Assembly (NCBI GenBank): GCA_910588175.1
Contig: CAJUQQ010000094.1
Location: 1-5,677 of the forward strand
Length of the DNA: 5,677 bases
Source of the DNA: an uncultured Oscillibacter sp.
Lineage (GTDB): Bacteria; Bacillota; Clostridia; Oscillospirales; Oscillospiraceae
Direction: 5' to 3'
The notes under the pieces are model-generated. The model made no database searches. It was given only the letters and a program-made list of their open reading frames with translations, and was not told the DNA's origin. The translations under genes were made by a program, and so were the position numbers. Positions 1 to 5,448 of the stretch are shown piece by piece; within the stretch, counting starts at the first letter, position 1, and every line of letters begins with the position of its first letter.

Positions 1-1596
1 CAGTGCATCCAAGTCCGGGGGGTCTACGCCGGTCAGCCCATCGAGCCCCAGCCGTGGCAGATCTTCGACCAGGGGTGCCTGTACGGCTGGGTCCACCGGG
101 ACACAGGGGCCCGGCGGTTCAACCGGAGCTACTGCAAACGGGGCCGGGGCAACGTCAAGAGCACGGAGGTCAGCTGCAAGTGCCTCTACCACATGTGCGG
201 CGACGCTATCTACCCGCCCTACCGCCCGGAGCTGGCCAAGTTTGAGCTGGAGCCGGAGGTGGAGTGCGCGGCGGTGGACCGGGGGCAGGCCATGCGGGTG
301 TTCGGGGACGCGAAGAAGATCGCCCTGGCCTCGCCCAACATCTCCAAACGCCTGGTGATTCCCCGGTCCAACCCGGTGGTCCACCGCACCCGGGGCGGGT
401 TCATGCGGGCGCTGAGCAAGGACACCAAAAACAAGGACTCCGGTGCGCCCAGCTACTTCGAGGTGGACGAGTACCACGCCCACCTGAATTCGGAGATTTA
501 CGACCTGGGCAAGGACTCCTTTGGCAAGCGGGCCCAGTCCCTGCTGGATGTCATCACCACCGCCGGGGACGGTGCGGAGTCGAAACCCTGCTTCCGGGAG
601 GAGCAGTATGCCAAGCAGGTCCTCCGGGGGGAGGTGGCAGACGAGCGCTATTTCGCGATGATCCGGGAGCTCCCGCTGGACGCCAACCCCCACGACAAAC
701 GGACGTGGCTCCTGCCCAATCCGGTCCTGCGCTACCCCAACGAGTACAGCGCGGTCCTGCTGGGGGAGATCGAGAGCGAGTACACCGCCGCCTACGGCTC
801 CAAGGACCCGGCGAAGCTGAGCAAGTTCCTGACCCGCCGGATGTGCCAATGGCAGGCGGAGAGCGTCAACAGCTACCTGGACGCCCGGCTCATGGAGCTT
901 GCCCGGCAGGCCCAGGTGTCCCGGGAGGCATTCGCCGCCCTGACGGACGGCCTCCACTGCCACTGCGGCTTTGACCTGGGCAAGCGGATCGACCTCTCCG
1001 GCGCGGGAGCGGTGTTCCCTCTGCCGGACGGGCGGATCGGCATCAAGGCCCACGGTTTTTTGCCGGAGAACGGCGCGCTGCGCCACGAGCAGACGGACCG
1101 GGTGCCCTACAAGGCGTGGGCCCAGGGCGGGCACTGCACCCTGACGCCCGGTGACGTGACGGACAACGGCTATGTCTACAACTGGATCAGCGCCGGGGAG
1201 CGCTGCCACGGCTGGAAGGTGGACGAGGTGGATTACGACGGCCACAACGCCACGGACCTGGCCATCCGGATGTGCGAGGAGCGCAACAATCCGGACTTCT
1301 GCGTGGAGATCTCCCAGACCTGCGCGGGGCAGAACCTGGCGGTGAAGGGATTCCGGGAGCTGCTGCTCCAGGGGCGGATCGTGCTGGAGGAGAATCCGCT
1401 GCTGCTCTGGTGCCTGGGCAACGCCATCGAGGTCCAGAACAACTACGGCGACGTGAAGCTCAACAAGAAGCACAAAGACGACTCCCAGCGTATTGACCCG
1501 CTGGCGGCGGTGATGAACGCCCTGGCCCGGGTGCTGGTGGTGAGCAAAAAGCCGGATGTGGCGGACAAGCTCCGCGAGGGTAATTTCTCATTTTGA
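1..1596 (+). CDS. terL: Phage terminase large subunit, HK97/Terminase_1 type (5' end missing)
   Basis: This is the DNA-packaging motor: an N-terminal ATPase pumps DNA through the portal and a C-terminal RNase H-like nuclease cuts the concatemer. The frame is open from base 1 with 531 residues visible, so the start is upstream; the first internal ATG (193) lies after the P-loop and is not the start. Visible residues 13-23 (PIEPQPWQIFD) match the adenine-binding Q region. The Walker A-like loop is RGRGNVKST (47-55). Walker B is FEVDEYHAH (153-161, D156/E157), and the coupling motif ITTAGDG is at 185-191. Nuclease acidic residues are probably D325 in GFDLGKRIDLSG and D499 in RIDPLAAVMNAL. The stop is TGA 1594-1596. 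An odd point is Val rather than the usual Gly/Ala before the P-loop Lys. The family call is firm; exact catalytic assignments are by eye. Confidence 0.96.
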   Translation, partial: QCIQVRGVYAGQPIEPQPWQIFDQGCLYGWVHRDTGARRFNRSYCKRGRGNVKSTEVSCKCLYHMCGDAIYPPYRPELAKFELEPEVECAAVDRGQAMRVFGDAKKIALASPNISKRLVIPRSNPVVHRTRGGFMRALSKDTKNKDSGAPSYFEVDEYHAHLNSEIYDLGKDSFGKRAQSLLDVITTAGDGAESKPCFREEQYAKQVLRGEVADERYFAMIRELPLDANPHDKRTWLLPNPVLRYPNEYSAVLLGEIESEYTAAYGSKDPAKLSKFLTRRMCQWQAESVNSYLDARLMELARQAQVSREAFAALTDGLHCHCGFDLGKRIDLSGAGAVFPLPDGRIGIKAHGFLPENGALRHEQTDRVPYKAWAQGGHCTLTPGDVTDNGYVYNWISAGERCHGWKVDEVDYDGHNATDLAIRMCEERNNPDFCVEISQTCAGQNLAVKGFRELLLQGRIVLEENPLLLWCLGNAIEVQNNYGDVKLNKKHKDDSQRIDPLAAVMNALARVLVVSKKPDVADKLREGNFSF

Positions 1597-1601
1597 TTTT
1601 T

Positions 1602-1622
1602 CTTCCGGCACAGCGCCGGAGG
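1602..1622 (+). other. GC-rich stem-loop after terL
   Basis: TCCGGC (1604-1609) pairs with GCCGGA (1615-1620) around the loop ACAGC. The stem can extend through a T/G wobble (1603/1621) and a C/G pair (1602/1622). It lies in the only substantial intergenic gap, six bases after the terL stop. The T-rich run (1591-1601) lies before the hairpin, not after it, so this does not look like an intrinsic terminator on the + strand. It may shape the mRNA between terL and the small gene; that is inference. Confidence 0.5.
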
Positions 1623-1632
1623 GGACATAAAT

Positions 1633-1650
1633 TGTGTCCAACTTGGACAC
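1633..1650 (+). repeat. Palindromic 18-base repeat, copy 1
   Basis: The sequence TGTGTCCAACTTGGACAC recurs exactly at 3715-3732. Bases 1634-1650 form a perfect inverted repeat, GTGTCCAA-C-TTGGACAC. As RNA it would fold as a 7-bp stem with a 3-base loop, extendable by two U/G wobbles (1633/1651 and 1632/1652). It ends two bases before the ribosome binding site of the small membrane gene. It could be an operator-like dyad, an RNA element affecting translation, or a dispersed short palindrome; the sequence alone does not decide. Confidence 0.8.
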
Positions 1651-1652
1651 GG

Positions 1653-1659
1653 AAAGGAG
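1653..1659 (+). promoter_or_regulatory. Ribosome binding site that fixes the start at 1665
   Basis: AAAGGAG sits five bases before ATG 1665. It decides the start of the small membrane protein over an in-frame TTG at 1593, which has no such site and would add 24 residues unlike a normal N-terminus. The site abuts the palindrome at 1633-1650, so a folded stem could limit ribosome access. Confidence 0.8.
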
Positions 1660-1664
1660 CGGCC

Positions 1665-1844
1665 ATGAAAAATCTGATTCGCGGCTTGGCCCGGTACTGC
1701 ACAGACCTGGTTCTGCTGGGCGGCGCGGTGGCCGTGGCGGTGGGGGCCGGGATGATCTGTCTCCCGGCGGGGCTCATTGCCGGAGGCGTGCTGGCCATCG
1801 CCGGTGCGGTGCTCAGCAGTCTGGGAGGCGGTGGGGAGAGGTGA
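1665..1844 (+). CDS. Small two-helix membrane protein between terminase and portal
   Basis: This 59-residue protein has no assigned function. It opens with a short basic, amphipathic stretch (MKNLIRGLAR, with K2, R6 and R10). Two Gly/Ala-rich hydrophobic segments follow at about residues 14-33 and 35-52, separated by a proline at residue 34, and it ends in a flexible GGGGER tail. It is most likely an integral membrane protein with a tight helical hairpin. The start is set by AAAGGAG five bases upstream. Its TGA (1842-1844) overlaps the portal GTG (1841-1843), so the two are probably translationally coupled. A holin-like protein is possible by size and topology, but holins normally sit in the lysis module, so I leave the function open. 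The hydrophobic pattern and placement make it a convincing gene despite its size. Confidence 0.8.
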   Translation: MKNLIRGLARYCTDLVLLGGAVAVAVGAGMICLPAGLIAGGVLAIAGAVLSSLGGGGER

Positions 1845-3106
1845 GCGTCAGCAAGGGCCTTGCGGCCCTCGGGCGGCGGAAGTCGGCCTCCCTGAGCCTG
1901 GAGAGCTCCAGAGGCTGGTTCCCGGCGGGCACCCGGCGGGAGCTGACGGCGGACGCCGCCATGAAGTTGAGCGCCGTCAGCGCCTGCGTGGAGATCATCT
2001 CCAACGCCATTGGGATGCTGCCGGTATTCGTGATGCAGAGCTCCACCAAGCAGCGTCTGGGGGACCACCCCCTGGGCCGGGTGCTCTGGGAGCGGACCAA
2101 CGAAGCCATGAGCCCCTTTGTCTTCTTCCGCCTCATGGAGTGTCAGCGCCTCCTGCGGGGCAACGCCTGCGCCTGGATTTACCGGAACGGCTACGGGGAG
2201 CCGGTGGAGCTCATCCCCCTGCCCCTCGGCACCTGTGAGCCGGTGATCGAGCCGGGCACCGGACGGCTCTGGTACTTGGCCACGGAACCCAAGAGCGGGC
2301 GTATGTACCGGCTGAGCCCGGCGGACATCCTGCATTTCAAAGCCTACTCCCCGGACGGGGTGACAGGCGTCTCCGTTCTCCACCGGGCACGGGAGACCCT
2401 GGAGACCGCCTCCGCCGCCCAGCGGTACGAGCAGGCCCTTTACGAGAACGGCGGCAGGCCCTCCGGCGTACTGAAGGCCTCCACGGACCTGAGCGGGCGT
2501 GTGAAGCTCCCGGACGGCACCGAGATCGGCATGAAGGACGCGATCCGCCGGGAGTGGGACAAGATCCACGCCGGGCCGGGGAACGGCTTTCGGACGGCGG
2601 TGCTGGACCTGGGCATGGAGTACCAGCCCATCGCCATGAGCAATTCGGACGCCCAGTTCGTGGAGAACAAGGCGGTGACCATCGCCGACATCTCCCGGTT
2701 TTTCGGGGTGCCCCTCTACAAGCTGGGGGAGGGAAAGCAGAGCTATTCCAGCAACGAGCAGAACAGCATCGAATTCTGCGTGAACACCATCCAGCCCATT
2801 GTCACGCAAATGGAGTTTGAGGAGACGGACAAACTCCTGACTCTCAGCGACCGGCGGCGGGGCCTGGAGGTGCGCCACAACATGATGGCCCTCCTCCGTG
2901 GCGACACCAACAGCCGGGGGACCTGGTACCGGACCATGCGGGAGATCGGGGCGCTGTCGGTCAACGACATCCTGGCCCTGGAGGATATGCCGCCGGTCCC
3001 CGGAGGCGACACCCGCTACAGCAGTCTCAACTACATCCCCCTGGAGGACTTCCGGGAGCTCAGCCGGGCGCGGAACGCCGGGGGACAGAAAGGAGCGAGC
3101 GAGTAA
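1841..3106 (+). CDS. Phage portal protein, HK97 family
   Basis: The portal is a 12-subunit ring at one capsid vertex; it nucleates head assembly, docks the terminase and forms the DNA channel. At 421 residues it has a typical size for the HK97-type family. Recognisable stretches are LSAVSACVEIISNAIGMLPV (43-62), HPLGRVLWERTN (76-87), LLRGNACAWIYRNGYGEPVE (104-123), ILHFKAYSPDGVTGVSVL (163-180) and the C-terminal signature ISRFFGVPLYKLG with KQSYSSNEQNS (284-309). The start is GTG 1841, which overlaps the upstream stop. Its ribosome site is poor: GGGAGG at 1823-1828 is twelve bases away and GGGGAG at 1833-1838 only two. Start by coupled re-initiation is therefore likely. The same frame is open farther upstream, but that stretch (from GTG 1634) reads as low-complexity Arg/Gly sequence out of frame with the membrane gene and is not credible. 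Confidence 0.95.
   Translation: MSVSKGLAALGRRKSASLSLESSRGWFPAGTRRELTADAAMKLSAVSACVEIISNAIGMLPVFVMQSSTKQRLGDHPLGRVLWERTNEAMSPFVFFRLMECQRLLRGNACAWIYRNGYGEPVELIPLPLGTCEPVIEPGTGRLWYLATEPKSGRMYRLSPADILHFKAYSPDGVTGVSVLHRARETLETASAAQRYEQALYENGGRPSGVLKASTDLSGRVKLPDGTEIGMKDAIRREWDKIHAGPGNGFRTAVLDLGMEYQPIAMSNSDAQFVENKAVTIADISRFFGVPLYKLGEGKQSYSSNEQNSIEFCVNTIQPIVTQMEFEETDKLLTLSDRRRGLEVRHNMMALLRGDTNSRGTWYRTMREIGALSVNDILALEDMPPVPGGDTRYSSLNYIPLEDFRELSRARNAGGQKGASE
3089..3095 (+). promoter_or_regulatory. Ribosome binding site supporting the GTG start at 3107
   Basis: AAAGGAG lies eleven bases before GTG 3107, within the last codons of the portal gene. It supports the GTG directly after the portal TAA (3104-3106) over the next in-frame ATG at 3164. 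Confidence 0.65.
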
Positions 3107-3841
3107 GTGGAAAACATCACAAAAGGCGCGGTGGTGCTCAAGAGCGCGCCAACAGCGGTGGACATGGGGCTCATCAACGCCCAGTCCATCCGGGAGCTGA
3201 AAGCGGAGGAGGTGTTCCTCTTCCGGATCGCGGCCTGCGACAACCAGGTGGACCGGGATTTCGAGTGCTTCTCCGATGCCGCCCTGGAGGCCCTGTCGAA
3301 GCTCTTCGTGGGCCGGACAGTCCTCAGTGACCACCGCTGGTCCAGCAGCGGCCAAATGGCTCGGGTGTACGCGGCGGCGGTGGAGAAGGAGAGCGGCGTC
3401 AGCCGCCTGATCCTCAGCTGCTACATGCTGCGAAACGACGCCGCGGCTCCCGCCATCGACGCCATCGAGGCGGGTATCCTCCGGGAGGTCAGCGTGGGGG
3501 TGGCGGTGAAAACGGCCACCTGCTCCATCTGCGGCACGGACAAGGCCCACGGCTACTGTGAGCACCGCCCTGGCAAAGCCTACGACGGCACACTCTGTAC
3601 GGTGGAGCTGGGGGACCCGGCGGACGCCTACGAGGTCAGTTTCGTGGCCGTGCCCGCCCAGCGGGAGGCCGGGGTGGTCAAAAGCTACGGAGGGGACAAG
3701 GAGCCCCCGAAAAATGTGTCCAACTTGGACACATCCGGCGGTGAGGACCGGAAGAAGAGATTGTCCGCTCAGATCGAGCTGGAGAAAATCAAATTTGTTG
3801 AGGAGGTACCGAGCAATGAATCTGAAGCAGAAACTGTATGA
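3107..3841 (+). CDS. HK97-family prohead (capsid maturation) protease
   Basis: This serine protease is packaged in the prohead and removes the scaffold-like N-terminal domain of the capsid protein. It has 244 residues. The early strand region FRIAACDNQVDRDFECFSDAALEAL (39-63) is family-like. The likely catalytic His is H76 in LSDHRW and the likely Ser is S129 in REVSVGVAV; the third member of the active site is not clear. The closing core motif DAYEVSFVAVPAQREAGVVK (173-192) is typical. Between the Ser strand and this motif is a Cys/His cluster, C139-x2-C142-x8-C151-x-H153, which may bind zinc. The tail after about residue 195 is charged and probably disordered; residues 204-209 (VSNLDT) are encoded by the second copy of the palindromic repeat. 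The gene begins at the base after the portal stop and overlaps the capsid gene by 26 bases. Confidence 0.92.
   Translation: MENITKGAVVLKSAPTAVDMGLINAQSIRELKAEEVFLFRIAACDNQVDRDFECFSDAALEALSKLFVGRTVLSDHRWSSSGQMARVYAAAVEKESGVSRLILSCYMLRNDAAAPAIDAIEAGILREVSVGVAVKTATCSICGTDKAHGYCEHRPGKAYDGTLCTVELGDPADAYEVSFVAVPAQREAGVVKSYGGDKEPPKNVSNLDTSGGEDRKKRLSAQIELEKIKFVEEVPSNESEAETV
3714..3734 (+). repeat. Palindromic repeat, copy 2, inside the protease gene
   Basis: Bases 3715-3732 are identical to 1633-1650. Here the inverted repeat is longer, with 10-base arms (ATGTGTCCAA at 3714-3723 and TTGGACACAT at 3725-3734) around a single C. It is in frame with the protease and encodes VSNLDT in the charged C-terminal tail. 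It lies about 80 bases before the capsid start. No convincing -35/-10 pair is visible around it. Confidence 0.85.
3801..3806 (+). promoter_or_regulatory. Strong ribosome binding site for the major capsid gene
   Basis: AGGAGG is a full consensus site nine bases before ATG 3816, embedded in the last codons of the protease gene. It fixes the capsid start against farther-upstream in-frame starts such as the one at 3558, and it fits the high expression expected of the major capsid protein. Confidence 0.88.
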
Positions 3842-5021
3842 CCTGCTGGGACAGCACAAGGGGAAGGTCCAGGAGGCCCAGAAGGCCGTAGAGGCCGGGG
3901 AGCTGGACAGGGCGGAGGCCCTGACCAACGAGGCCAAGAGCCTCGCCGGGGAGATCGAGAAGGTCAAGGCCCTGATCGCGGAAGAGGAGCGCTACAGCGG
4001 CTCTGAGGACGGCGAGGAGGCCAAGAAGGGCATCCGCATCCAGCAGGAGGGCGACGGTCAGGACGGCTACCAGAAAGCGGTAAAGGCATTCGCCCAAGCG
4101 GCCCGGGAGGGCTTCCCCAGGCAGAAAGCCGCCGGAGACATGATGCAGGAGGGCGTGGACGCCGACGGCGGCTATACCGTGCCCTCGGACATCGTGACGA
4201 AGATCATCGAGCTCCGGGAGGCCCGGGAGAGCCTGCTGGATGAGGTCCAGGTCATCCCTGTTACCACCAAGAGCGGACGCCGGACCTTTAAAAAGCGGGG
4301 TCAGCACCAGGGGTTTGCCACCGTGGCCGAGGCGGCCAAGCTGGGCAAGGCCGCCACGCCCCAGTTTACGGTCCTGAACTACGAGGTGGAGAAGCGGGGC
4401 GGGTACCTGCCGGTCACCAATGAGCTCTTGGAGGACAGCGACAACAACATCACCGCCGTAGCCCAGCAGTGGCTGGCAGATGAGGCCCGGGTCACCGCCA
4501 ACAAGGAAATCCTGGCGGTTGTGGCCGCCAAGACGGCCCAGGACCTGAAGGACCTGGACGGCATCCTCAAGGCGTGGGTGGGCCTGGGCAGCGCCTTCCG
4601 GTCTACCAGCAAGCTCATCACCAACGACGACGGCCTGCTCTGGCTGGGGAAGCTGAAGGACGCCAACGGGCGGTACCTGCTGACCCCCAACCCGGCGGAG
4701 CCTCAGCAGCTGCGCCTGTGCATGGGGCCTTACGTCCTGCCGGTGAAGACCTACGACAACGACACCATTCCCACCCAGGACAGCAAGATCCCCATGATCC
4801 TGGGGGACCTGAAGAGCGGCGTGGCCTACTGGGATAGGCGGCAGTTCTCGGTGAAGGTGTCCGACTCCGCTGTGGTGGGTGAGTTCAACGCCTTTGAGCA
4901 GGACATGACCATCTGGAAGGGAACCCTGCGGGACGACTGCACCACGTGGGATGATGAGGCGTTTGTCAACGGGTACATCAGCGCCGCCGCAGGCACTGGC
5001 GCTGACATGCCCATGGGATAA
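3816..5021 (+). CDS. Major capsid protein, HK97 fold, with N-terminal delta domain
   Basis: This protein builds the icosahedral shell. It has 401 residues. Residues 1-60 are charged and strongly helical or coiled-coil in pattern (LYDLLGQHKGKVQEAQKAVE, LTNEAKSLAGEIEKVKALIA), as in the delta domain that acts as a built-in scaffold and is removed by the adjacent protease. An acidic linker and a further charged helix follow, to about 108. The mature HK97 fold opens at EGVDADGGYTVPSDIV (112-127). The E-loop region is roughly 150-190, and LKDANGRYLLTPNP (280-293) and WDRRQFSVKVSD (339-350) are family-like P/A-domain stretches. Cleavage probably falls near residues 104-112, by analogy with HK97. Aligned by eye, the HK97 cross-linking Asn is Asp here (D363), so covalent cross-linking looks unlikely. 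The start is set by AGGAGG nine bases upstream. Confidence 0.95.
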   Translation: MNLKQKLYDLLGQHKGKVQEAQKAVEAGELDRAEALTNEAKSLAGEIEKVKALIAEEERYSGSEDGEEAKKGIRIQQEGDGQDGYQKAVKAFAQAAREGFPRQKAAGDMMQEGVDADGGYTVPSDIVTKIIELREARESLLDEVQVIPVTTKSGRRTFKKRGQHQGFATVAEAAKLGKAATPQFTVLNYEVEKRGGYLPVTNELLEDSDNNITAVAQQWLADEARVTANKEILAVVAAKTAQDLKDLDGILKAWVGLGSAFRSTSKLITNDDGLLWLGKLKDANGRYLLTPNPAEPQQLRLCMGPYVLPVKTYDNDTIPTQDSKIPMILGDLKSGVAYWDRRQFSVKVSDSAVVGEFNAFEQDMTIWKGTLRDDCTTWDDEAFVNGYISAAAGTGADMPMG

Positions 5022-5026
5022 GGGGG
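5021..5026 (+). promoter_or_regulatory. Ribosome binding site of the SH3-like gene
   Basis: AGGGGG begins on the last base of the capsid stop codon and ends eight bases before ATG 5035. It is a G-rich variant of the consensus. It supports the 5035 start over the upstream in-frame ATG at 4951, which lies deep within the capsid gene. Confidence 0.6.
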
Positions 5027-5034
5027 AATTCATT

Positions 5035-5448
5035 ATGGCAACAAAGAAGAAAACAACGGCAGCAGAGCCTGAGCAGGTGCCGGAGCTGAAGGAGGACGCT
5101 GTGCTCCCGGAGGGACTGGAGGAGGAAGCGCCGGAAGTCCCTGTGCTCCCGGAGGAGATGGGACAGGAGGACGATCCGCTCCTGGAGGACGGCGAGGAGC
5201 TGCCGAAACTGGCGTACTACCGTGTCAACTGGCCCGGCGGGGTGCGCCTGCGGGTAGGGCCCGGGCTGGGATACCGCCTCAAGACCACCCTCCCGTGCGG
5301 CACGGTGGTTCTGGGCGAGGATGTGGCGGACCTGCTGCGGGAGGACCTGAAGCACGACGACTCTATCTGGCTGCACATCACCTGTGAGGTAGGCAGCGGC
5401 TGGGTGGACGGTGCCTATCTGGAGCGGATCAATGTCCCCACTGAGTGA
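5035..5448 (+). CDS. SH3-like domain protein with acidic N-terminal tail, candidate head-associated protein
   Basis: The product has 137 residues in two parts. Residues 1-58 are a low-complexity tail: a basic start (MATKKKT), then a long Glu/Asp/Pro-rich stretch with repeated LPE units, likely disordered. Residues about 60-131 resemble a bacterial SH3 domain: YRVNWPGGVRLRVGPGLGYR (62-81), then LPCGTVVLGED, IWLHI and a closing GWVDGAYLERI (122-132). In this fold the RxGPGxxY turn and terminal GW(V)xxxYL motif are characteristic. There is no signal peptide or membrane segment, so it is not obviously an exported wall-binding protein. Its place directly after the capsid gene suggests a capsid-associated role such as decoration or head completion; that is inference from position only. 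ATG 5035 follows the capsid stop by 13 bases. Confidence 0.8.
   Translation: MATKKKTTAAEPEQVPELKEDAVLPEGLEEEAPEVPVLPEEMGQEDDPLLEDGEELPKLAYYRVNWPGGVRLRVGPGLGYRLKTTLPCGTVVLGEDVADLLREDLKHDDSIWLHITCEVGSGWVDGAYLERINVPTE
5099..5155 (+). repeat. 15-base direct repeat in the acidic tail
   Basis: CTGTGCTCCCGGAGG occurs at 5099-5113 and again at 5141-5155, an offset of 42 bases or 14 codons, so the frame is kept. Each copy encodes VLPE within the acidic tail of the SH3-like protein. The sequence between is not otherwise closely repeated. It looks like a decayed or partial internal duplication of a low-complexity segment. Confidence 0.6.

Noticed and set aside
264..974. A 236-codon + strand open frame inside terL
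   Set aside because: It is out of frame with a clearly conserved terminase and is composed largely of Gly/Pro/Arg, as expected of a shifted GC-rich frame.
1602..1622. Intrinsic transcription terminator after terL
   Set aside because: The hairpin is followed by GGGACATAAATT, not a T-run; the T-rich stretch comes before it. On the minus strand the stem is followed by A-rich sequence, so it does not fit there either.
1593..1664. Extended start (TTG 1593) for the small membrane protein
   Set aside because: A much better ATG with AAAGGAG at correct spacing exists at 1665, and the extension reads through two predicted hairpins.
1634..1840. Upstream extension of the portal frame from GTG 1634
   Set aside because: The extra 69 residues are Arg/Gly-rich, overlap the membrane-protein gene out of frame, and the GTG is just part of the palindrome. 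GTG 1841 overlapping the upstream stop fits better.
3725..3760. A sigma-70-like promoter using TTGGAC at 3725 as -35 for the capsid gene
   Set aside because: No TATAAT-like hexamer lies at the right distance, and TTGGAC is part of the palindrome arm.
3558..3815. Earlier start for the capsid protein
   Set aside because: The frame is open upstream, but that segment overlaps the protease core out of frame and is Ser/Arg/Trp-rich. The consensus AGGAGG and the delta-domain N-terminus both point to ATG 3816.
1460..3967. An 835-codon open frame on the minus strand opposite portal and protease
   Set aside because: It lies opposite well-recognised genes, reads as His/Pro/Arg/Gly/Ala-rich low-complexity sequence without a recognisable domain, and is the usual antisense shadow of GC-rich coding DNA.
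3789..5033. A 414-codon minus-strand open frame opposite the capsid gene
   Set aside because: It mirrors the capsid gene almost exactly, is rich in Leu/Val/Gly/His runs, and has no motif of its own; it is an antisense shadow.
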